From TMP-86 sp046347195 (GTDB lineage Bacteria; Pseudomonadota; Gammaproteobacteria; Steroidobacterales; Steroidobacteraceae): a DNA stretch of 64,000 bases. A program made the translations under genes and the position numbers. Positions 54,678 to 61,461 of this stretch are shown here, piece after piece. The DNA lies in contig JAXMGQ010000013.1 in NCBI GenBank assembly GCA_046347195.1, forward strand, positions 1 through 64,000, written 5' to 3'. Under the pieces are notes generated by a model. That model ran no database searches and was not told the origin of the DNA. It was given only the letters and a program-made list of their open reading frames with translations. Numbering within the stretch: position 1 is the stretch's first letter; each line of letters opens with the position of its first letter.

Positions 54678-55022
54678 CTACGTCAAGGATGTGGCGTCCA
54701 ATACAGCGGTAGGAAATTCAAGCCGCCTCTGCACCACAGTCTACTTCACCGAACGAACCTGATGTCGGCACCGAGCCTGCCGCCGTCAGCCCAAAACCCC
54801 ACCAGTGCGCGACCAGGCAACCAGTCGGACGGCCGCCTGCCCCTGAATTCCCCGCCCTCGCCAGCATGCCGATCCATCGAGCACGATTCAGCGTTCTCAT
54901 TGTCTCGCCTCTGAAGTTGTATGGCATTCGTTTGACCAGAGGATAACGTCCGGGCCCGTTGCTGCAAGCCCGATCGATCGACCGGCGATGACATTTGCGG
55001 CAGGGTCCGATAAGTTGTGCAC
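54678..55022. other. Intergenic region between higB and moaF
   Basis: 345 bp without a supported gene. It contains the moaF promoter side. A run CCCAAAACCCCACCAG near 54,790 recalls AAAACCCCACTGTGCG at 35,136, but the match is short. No hairpin or operator stands out. Confidence 0.4.
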
Positions 55023-55738
55023 ATGAACAAGCCGCGCGATTATGTCGATCACGACGATTTCCACAATGTCGAGGACGGTCCGGCATTCCAGGAATGGACG
55101 ATCGGCATGGGGCAGAATCGCCCCGACCACACGGACGCACTCGACGGCACGCTCGAGTTGCATCGTGACGACGGCGCCATCCTCGCGCTGACGCTGAACA
55201 AGCGCCAAGCGAGCTGGAGCGTGAAGAGCGCGCCGAGGCTACCTGCGCAACGATCGTCTACGATCGCCGCAAGAAGCGCGCCCTCATCGTCTACACGTGG
55301 ACTTGGGATCGCGGTGATGCGCGGCGTACGAAGTCGAACATCCATTCAGCGGGCGTGGGCGCCCCGGCGGCCGAGCCCATCGAGCGCACGGCGGATCTCG
55401 TTGGTCGGCGTGCGATGTGGGTCTACAGCGACAACCACGCCTACGAGCATATCTACCTCAACTACGGCACCTACGCCTGGCACTGCCTCGCGGGGCCCGA
55501 GCGTTCGATCGCCGATGTCGATCAGACGAAGACCTACAAGATCACCGAACAGATCTACGTGTTCTTCGTGACCGAAACCGTGTTCCCGTGGGACGGCGTG
55601 TTCGTGCTCAATTTCACGCCGGGTGCGATGACCAACATAGGCCGCTTCTTCGGCTGGGATCCCAAGCCTGACATCCTCTCGCACAACACCTTCGGTGCGC
55701 GCGGACGGATCCTCAACCAGACCGAGTACGTGTTCTAG
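55023..55738 (+). pseudogene. MoaF-domain protein, one frameshift
   Basis: About 240 codons. N-terminal lipocalin-like MoaF domain: RDYVDHDDFHNVEDGPAF, DGTLELHRDDGAILALTLNK; after a shift near 55,231 the other frame gives ATIVYDRRKKRALIVYTWTW. The C-terminal MoaF domain is clean: WVYSDNHAYEHIYLNYGTYAWHCLAGPERS, YVFFVTETVFPWDGVFVLNF and GWDPKPDILSHNTFGARG (in parts). MoaF is linked to molybdopterin biosynthesis or molybdoenzyme pathways; a molybdoenzyme gene starts 5.7 kb downstream. Confidence 0.78.
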
Positions 55739-55742
55739 GGCG

Positions 55743-55961
55743 TCAATCCTTCACCGAGCCGTACATCGGCGCCATCGACAGCGCGATGAACCGGAAGGGC
55801 CGCTCGACGCGGATGAAGTCGAGCGGACAGTGCGCGATGCCGCCCGGGATGTCGACGCCGCGCAGCAGCCCGAAGGGTTCGCTGATGTTTGCCGGGCGTA
55901 CCTCGCCGATCGCCGGCCCCTCGTTGTCGAGATCGTGGTTGACGATCTGCATGTGGCGCGT
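55743..55961 (-). pseudogene. C-terminal fragment of an unknown gene fused to IS copy 3
   Basis: The frame continues out of the transposase (MVIF) into TRHMQIVNHDLDNEGPAIGE, then VDIPGGIAHCPLDFIRVERP, ending MAPMYGSVKD at 55,743. It is not transposase sequence, so it must be the 3' end of another gene cut by a deletion at the IS right end. I do not recognise the family; the GGIAHCPLDF block suggests an enzyme domain. Convergent with moaF, 4 bp apart. Confidence 0.55.
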
Positions 55962-57181
55962 GAAGATCACCATGCGGATGGTGCGGAAGGTCCCATACCA
56001 TGCTGCCTTGCGTTTGGCGGCTCCTTCCGGGGGGGGGGGGGGGGGGGGGGGGGTTGAACAGGCCGTTGATGGCTTCCAAGAAGCCGTTCGTTTGCCGTGT
56101 TTCGACCCAGGCGAGGACTTCGAAGTGCTTGCGGATCATGACGGCCACCGCCTTCATCACCTGACCTTCGAGCGCATCACGTTCGTACACCACTGCTTGA
56201 GCAGCGCGCGCACGAAGGTCGCCGGGGCTGCTTGCGGCTCGCGATCTCGCGTAGCTGCTCGCGGTGTCGCCAGGCACGGGCGGTGCGGCTGCTGGTCGCG
56301 TTCGCCAGCAGGGCATCGAGCCTCGGCGCGCTGCGGCTGCCCCAACTGGATCGCGGTCCTTCAGCAGCGTCCAACGCAACCCCTTGAGGCTCGGGTCGAG
56401 CTTCTGCTCGGCGCGGCGCATGGCGTCGATCGCGGCCGAGGCGTGAGCGATCACGTGGAACTTGTCGAAGGTGATTCGTGCGTTGGGAAAGTTTGCCTCG
56501 ACGCCTTTGATGAACGCCGGGACATGTCGATGCCGATGGCGGCAACTGGGTGGCCACAGCATGGGCGCGCAGGTTCGCGGCGAAGGCCTGCAGGGTCTCG
56601 GCTTGCGGCCCTCGGCCACGAACAGCACCTGGCGCCGCTCGGGGTCCGGGGCCGGCATCGGCAAAGAGCGTCACGTAGTCGTGTCCCCTTGGCGCGCGAG
56701 GTCTCATCGATCGCCAGGCGCCGCACCACGGAGATCGGCTTCACCAACCGCCGCATCGACGTAGCGATGGCACACGGCCATGATCCGATGAACCGACTCC
56801 CGGTGATGCGCGCGCGACACCCGTGAAGGACATCTCCTGGCTCAACAGCAGCACGAAGGCCCTGAAGAGCAGCGAGAAGCCCGGATAGCTTCGCCGCCCA
56901 CGGCGGGCTCACCTGGAACAGAATCTTCCCGTCGGGTAGCTTCACTGCGGTACCCGCACTGGAAAGCTCGCATTCGTGCTGGAAGAAGTTCGTGCCGGTA
57001 GGTCTTGGTCATGGTGTCGTGCACCGGGTGCTGCCTGTCCGCGCCAGCGACCTCAAAGCGGGCTGCTGACCTCGAAATCCACGTAAATGTTCAGCTTCTG
57101 GCTCGGCTCGAAGCTCATCCCGGCGATGAACCAGGGGAGCTGATGCCCAGGGCAGACTCGAATATCTTCCTCGGTGACCAT
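55962..57181 (-). pseudogene. ISL3-family transposase, frameshifted and truncated (copy 3)
   Basis: Same transposase with different damage: start MVTEEDIRVCPGHQLPWF, LAIDETSRAKG, ISIDMS region altered, ITFDKFHVIAHASAAIDAMRRAEQKLDPSLKG in frame (copies 1 and 2 are broken there), WVETRQTNGFLEAINGLF, then the G run. Its C-terminus is replaced by unrelated codons (see 55,743-55,961). Comparing the three copies allows reconstruction of the intact ancestral protein. Confidence 0.85.
56029..56053. repeat. 25-base poly-G run inside IS copy 3
   Basis: Twenty-five consecutive G (C on the minus strand) between CTCCTTCC and TTGAACAGGCC, replacing a few bases found in the other IS copies. It is most simply explained as an assembly or sequencing artefact at a repeat. 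Confidence 0.9.
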
Positions 57182-57532
57182 CCCTGACCCTTCCACTTCG
57201 ATCTTCAGAGCCTGCGCCCCAACCAGCCACGGACTTCGCCTGCGGCGCCAGACCGCGCTTCGCCTTGCCGATGAAAGCAGATCGAAGAGCAAGATCAAGA
57301 TCTACCCCGAAGAAAGCTCCGGTTACCCACTCAGATTTCAATAGAGGCAGAAATATCCGGCGGTTGCAGCGCGGGAATCCGCGCTGAGGACAACGGCGCG
57401 GTGACCGGCTTCACGGCCGGCCACGGCAGCGGGGCGTATAAGAAGCGTGAAATCCCCATTCTCATCGCCGCGGAGGCCGCGCATGAACGCCGCAGAACGC
57501 AATCACCCCGCACCGATTATGGCAACTGCACC

Positions 57533-57922
57533 GTGATCAAGGCATTGCTGGCCCTGTTGGGCCGATCCGAGCCAGTACCCGCGACGCGAAAATCCCGCCC
57601 GGCGGCCCAGCGGACCTCGAAGGCCGCGGCGCACAAGCCACGCGCCGCCGGAGCCGATTTCCGTGGGGTTGTCATCTGCTCCGGATTCATCTGCTGCCAG
57701 GCGGCGCGGGATGCTGCCGGGCAACGTCACCTGATGCGCGCCGCGCCACGGCTGCCGCTGGCCGGATGCAGCACGCCGCAGCAATGCGCCTGCAAGTTCA
57801 AGAAGAGTGCCGACCGCCGCGATGCCGACCGGCGCCTGCTGGGCGGCAATGCCATGAACCGTTGGTATGCCGGGATCGAGAAACGCTCCCGCGCGAGTCG
57901 CCGCTTGATGCCCGGCTACTAA
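57533..57922 (+). CDS. Conserved hypothetical small cysteine-containing protein
   Basis: 129 residues. N-terminal Lys/Ala-rich basic part (RKSRPAAQRTSKAAAHKPRA), central VVICSGFICCQAARDA, and the C-terminal pattern CSTPQQCACKFKKSADRRDADRRLLGG with NRWYAGIEKRSR (in parts). The paired Cys (CSxxxxCxC) and DRRxxDRR motif recurs in small gammaproteobacterial hypotheticals and suggests metal binding, perhaps in signal regulation. Starts at GTG 57533; start not certain. Confidence 0.55.
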   Translation: MIKALLALLGRSEPVPATRKSRPAAQRTSKAAAHKPRAAGADFRGVVICSGFICCQAARDAAGQRHLMRAAPRLPLAGCSTPQQCACKFKKSADRRDADRRLLGGNAMNRWYAGIEKRSRASRRLMPGY

Positions 57923-58250
57923 CGGACCGCCATTCTCACGGATGGCTGGGCTTGCGCCGGCACTTCTGCCAAGAGTGCTGAGCAAGTCGGCAGCCCAGAT
58001 ACCGATCGAGCTCGTGCCGCTCCTTGCTCATCGATGCCCGTCAAATAGCCGCCACCAGGGCTGCTCGCCAGCGTGCTATCGCATTCTGGGTCACAGCGCA
58101 ACATCCGCCCTTTGCATGGATGACCGCCAGCCTTATGTATGACCGCGGTCACCAATGGCCGGCTCAGAACTGTGACCACCTTCCCGCTCACCTTCGACCA
58201 TAAAACCTAAAGTGACCCGAAACGGTTTTTCGGAAATCGGAGGAAATGCC
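57923..58250. other. Intergenic region before small gene
   Basis: 328 bp. Holds the ribosome site GGAGGA just before ATG 58251 and otherwise no gene. Minus-strand stretches read STLASSPGGGYLTGIDE, but no frame is convincing. It may contain scars of older mobile elements. Confidence 0.4.
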
Positions 58251-58430
58251 ATGTCAGCCGTAGTGAAGCCGAAATTGGTCACAGTGCGACGCAAGAAGAT
58301 TGAACTGCAGATTGAGCGGGAAAAGCTTTCGTACCACATCCAGAAGGGATGGCACCTGGAGGTGCGGAACGATAAGAACGAGTTGGTGGAGGCCACACCC
58401 GAACAGATCGACGAGATGCTCTCGCCCTAG
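58251..58430 (+). CDS. 59-residue hypothetical protein, stop codon formed by IS target
   Basis: Basic then acidic small protein: VVKPKLVTVRRKKIELQIERE, LSYHIQKGWHLEVRNDKNELVEATPEQIDEMLSP (in parts). A strong GGAGGA ribosome site at 58,240 supports it. Its stop codon TAG is part of the CTAG duplicated by the IS1182-type insertion, so the coding sequence was preserved by the duplication. No family recognised. Confidence 0.6.
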   Translation: MSAVVKPKLVTVRRKKIELQIEREKLSYHIQKGWHLEVRNDKNELVEATPEQIDEMLSP

Positions 58431-59934
58431 CAGCCTGTCGGACTGAGCTTTTGTGAGCGCGGGAAAACGGCAAATGAGTTTGGATTCATGGTTGAGGTAA
58501 TTGATTCCGAAGCTCGAAAGGGTCTTGATGCCTTCTCAGCAAGCCTGCATAGCGAACATTCGCTTGATGTTCCAGCTCATCGTCACCAGATTCCACTCGC
58601 CTTTGACGTTTTTCAGCCCTCTGAGCAAGCATTGGCGATAGCCCATCACCGACTTGATGATGCCGAACACCGGTTCCGGGGTCTGTTTGCGAAGTCCGTA
58701 CAGCTGCTTGCCGCGGGCGTGCGCAACTGATACGCGCATCTCTGAAGCGATGTGGCCGAGTCGGGCGATCGGTGCCGGGGCGAAGCGCTGCTTCCACTCA
58801 GGTGATGTGGGCAGCGCCCCATGGCGATCAACGGCTCAATCTGCGCTGCCTACATTGCTGGACGTTGGCCTCACTCAGATAGCCGTTGTCGGCGAGGATA
58901 CACTGGGCACGGCCCAGGCTCCTCAGGGCAGCGCCGCGAGCTTCCAGCACGAACCAGCTGCTCGTCGTTGGCCGCTTGGCTGACCTCGGTGGCTACCACC
59001 AGCATACTTCCTGCAGCCAACGGCCTGGGCGTTGTAACACTGATCAAAGCTCGCCACCGGCGACTTTCATGATCTGCGACTCTTCATCGGCTGATTGATT
59101 TGGTCTTGTCCTTCACCCCGCTGCTGGGTGGTTCGGGTGGACGACCGCCGGGCTTCTTGCCAGTGCGCTTCTGCGCTCGGCGCGGGCGGCAAGCTTGGCT
59201 TCGATGTTCGGCCTGCTCGCCAAGCCCCAAGCGCCTTTCAGCCCGCGCCTCGATCTTCGCCTTCGCCACAGCGATCGCCGCCAGGCGCTCCTCCCGTCTT
59301 GCCAGCTCCTGCGGGATCGACATCCCGTCGGGATGTCCCGGGCGTCGGCCCGTTCAGCCAGATCCAGCAGCTGCTTCACTACGCTTCAACTGCTTCCTCG
59401 ATCTTCTTCGCATGCCCGTAGGACAGGGCACTGTGCCGGCCTCGTACTGGCGTGCACCTTCGTGCCATCCAAGGCCACGGTGCCGAGCTTCAAAGCCCCG
59501 TATCGCGCGCACCTTCAGTACCTGCACGAACAAGGGTTCGGTTGCCGCAAAAAGCGCTTGCGAAAAGTTGCAATCGTGTCGTGGTCGGCTGCTCGTTACC
59601 CGCGAGGTAGCGAAACGCCAAAGAATCATGCGTCGCGCGCTCAATCGCGCGAAAGGTCTTGTCGAATAGCCATACACCAGCAATCCCAGCAACATCGCCG
59701 GGTGATACGAGGCCGATCCGACCCTCGATACGCTTTGACCAGCTCCGACAGGTCCATGCCGTCAATGATCTCCACCACAAAGCGCCGGGCGCCGCCCGGC
59801 AACCATTCATCCACCGAAGGCGGCAAGAATCCCGTGTCGCGGTTGATCGGTCGAAAGTTGCCATCGCTACCGTCATTGAGGAAAAAACTGCCTATGATTA
59901 TCGCGCATTTGTACCGCTTAAGTCCGACAGGCTG
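58431..59934 (-). mobile_element. IS1182-family insertion sequence, decayed
   Basis: 1,504 bp bounded by perfect inverted repeats CAGCCTGTCGGACT and AGTCCGACAGGCTG, with a 4-bp CTAG duplication on each side (58,427-58,430 and 59,935-59,938). Inside, on the minus strand, are pieces of a typical IS1182 transposase. Element is complete at its ends but its gene is broken. Confidence 0.9.
58548..59890 (-). pseudogene. IS1182-family transposase, multiply frameshifted
   Basis: Readable blocks in order on the minus strand: NRDTGFLPPSVDEWLPGG, DLSELVKAYRGS, MLLGLLVYGYST, LAFRYLAGNE, EPLFVQVLKV, ELARREERLAAIAVAKAKIEARA, GKKPGGRPPEPP, KQLYGLRKQTPEPVFGIIKSV and VKGEWNLVTMSWNIKRMF (some shown in part). 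Each sits in a different frame, so many indels separate them. No longer functional as it stands. Confidence 0.85.
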
Positions 59935-59997
59935 CTAGCGTTATCGGGCCGCCGAGCACGTTCCAAGACCCGCCAGTTGGGCGGCCCGGAGCGCACC

Positions 59998-60058
59998 GCC
60001 CCTGCCCGACCGGTTCACCAGTCAGCCCAAACGCCCCTCACCTACGAATTCAGAGCAG
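59998..60058. repeat. Dispersed intergenic repeat, copy B
   Basis: Begins CCCTGCCCGACCGGTTCACC and includes CAGCCCAAACGCCCCTCAC and GAATTC. About 80 percent identical to 45937-45997; see copy A. Confidence 0.65.
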
Positions 60059-60204
60059 ATTGGCCTGCGACGGCACCGGTAGCGCTCGCGTGCCGAGCGG
60101 CAGCTCGGGCCGACTGCCGTGCCGCCTGCTCATCGCTGAAGTACTATCCACCGCAGGAAGACGCCCGTGCCAGCCGGCCTGAACGCATGACTTCCTGAGG
60201 CGCC

Positions 60205-60591
60205 ATGACATCGCTCGCAATCCGCAGAATCCGTCGCTCGGCAGCGGCCGTCGCCGTGCTGTTCGGCATCGTCACGTTGTTCGCCGGCGGCCGCGTGCTG
60301 CTTGGGACGGACCCGGGTTACCAGGTGTTTCGTCCGCTGCTGATCTACAACACCGCCATGGGCGTGGCCTACGTGGCGGCGGGCCTGATCCTGTGGCGCG
60401 GCGCCATGTCGGGCCGATTCGCGGCGGGGCTGATCTTCCTGCTGAACCTGCTGGTACTGATCGGCATCGCGCTCGTCCACCGCACCGGCGGTGGCGTCGC
60501 CGTCGAGAGCCTGCGAGCGATGAGTTTCCGCACGCTCGTGTGGCTGCTGTTGTGGCTGCTCGCGGGCTGGCTCAGCCGGAGGGAGCGCTAA
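60205..60591 (+). CDS. Hypothetical four-helix membrane protein
   Basis: 128 residues with four hydrophobic segments: AVAVLFGIVTLFAGGRVLLG, LIYNTAMGVAYVAAGLILW, FAAGLIFLLNLLVLIGIALV and TLVWLLLWLLAGWLSRRER. The first carries a basic start (TSLAIRRIRRS). No family recognised. The intergenic gap after it (60,592-60,775) holds no supported gene. Confidence 0.6.
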   Translation: MTSLAIRRIRRSAAAVAVLFGIVTLFAGGRVLLGTDPGYQVFRPLLIYNTAMGVAYVAAGLILWRGAMSGRFAAGLIFLLNLLVLIGIALVHRTGGGVAVESLRAMSFRTLVWLLLWLLAGWLSRRER

Positions 60592-60775
60592 ATATCGTGC
60601 CCAGTTGAGCGCTGGGGACGGTTGTCGCGTCACCCTGGACAGGCAGAGGCCACACCGCGGGTCCGCGGCTGCGACTCTGGCGGGCGAAGAGCCGATCCAA
60701 CGTCGCGTGGGCGCCGGCCGGCACACATTTTTCGCCATCGAGCCAGCCGTACAGGAAGTTCAAAGTGACCGTTGC

Positions 60776-61285
60776 TCAGCGACCTTCACTGGAGGATCGT
60801 CGTACGTCCTTGAGGCCATCGCCGCGCGCCCATTCGCCCTTGTCCTCGTCCCAATACACGTCCACCCGCGCACCGGATTCACTGGGTTCACTGCCGTCGT
60901 CCATGAGCGAGACCTTCACGATCAACGTGCACTCGTAGGTGACCACGGGCATCCGGGCATTTCGGGTGCAGGACTCCTTGCGCGCACTGCGCAGCCTGGG
61001 CCTGATGACGGCGCTGTTGCCGGTCGCCGTGGAAGTCACGCGCATTCCCCCGGAATCGTTCATAGCCCCGTATTCCTCTTCCAGCGCTGCAACCACGACC
61101 TTTTCCGGCGGCTCGTCTTCGGGCGCTGGATACTTGCCGGGCGCCGCCGCAGGCGGCGACTGTCGGTCGGTTGTCGCAACCGACGTTGCGTCCGCATCGT
61201 GCGAACGATTCTTCTGGCAGGCCACCATGCCGATGCAGCACACCAGCATCGTACCGAGAAATCGGATCCGGGTAGAGTCGATCAT
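60776..61285 (-). CDS. Hypothetical lipoprotein
   Basis: 169 residues. The start IRFLGTMLVCCIGMVACQKN has a lipobox around GMVAC, so it is probably lipid-anchored. The rest is acidic and Pro/Ser-rich (PPAAAPGKYPAPEDEPPEKV) with one Cys pair (KESCTRNARMPVVTYECTLIV). No domain recognised. Divergent from the molybdoenzyme gene. Confidence 0.55.
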   Translation of the reverse strand: MIDSTRIRFLGTMLVCCIGMVACQKNRSHDADATSVATTDRQSPPAAAPGKYPAPEDEPPEKVVVAALEEEYGAMNDSGGMRVTSTATGNSAVIRPRLRSARKESCTRNARMPVVTYECTLIVKVSLMDDGSEPSESGARVDVYWDEDKGEWARGDGLKDVRRSSSEGR

Positions 61286-61461
61286 GTTGCGTCCGATGAA
61301 TGAAACCATGGCAGTGTGATCTGCAGATATCGCGGACGTCCAGCCGGGGGTATTGCCACTGTGAACTGATCGGCATGGCACGAAGTTGCGGCCTGCCGGC
61401 TCCAGGCTACAATCGCGGTGAGTTGCGCCAAGTGCGTAGGGCATTCGTCGCTGAGGGACCT

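Larger units (their letters stand above)
55962..57348 (-). mobile_element. ISL3-family insertion sequence, copy 3 (right end missing)
   Basis: Left end at 57,348 (GCCTCTATTGAAATCTGAG, read on the minus strand) and the transposase body are present. The last about 80 bp including the right inverted repeat are absent: the sequence leaves the IS after GGTGATCTTC at 55,962. A stretch of 25 G residues interrupts the body at 56,029-56,053. No target duplication can be checked. Confidence 0.9.

Noticed and set aside
56029..56053. Poly-G run as a phase-variable switch
   Set aside because: It interrupts a decayed transposase in a collapsed repeat region and has no gene whose frame it could switch; an artefact is simpler.
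60572..60763. 63-codon minus-strand frame starting NFLYGWLDGEKC
   Set aside because: No ribosome site, no family and no clear boundary with the lipoprotein gene; not supported as a gene.
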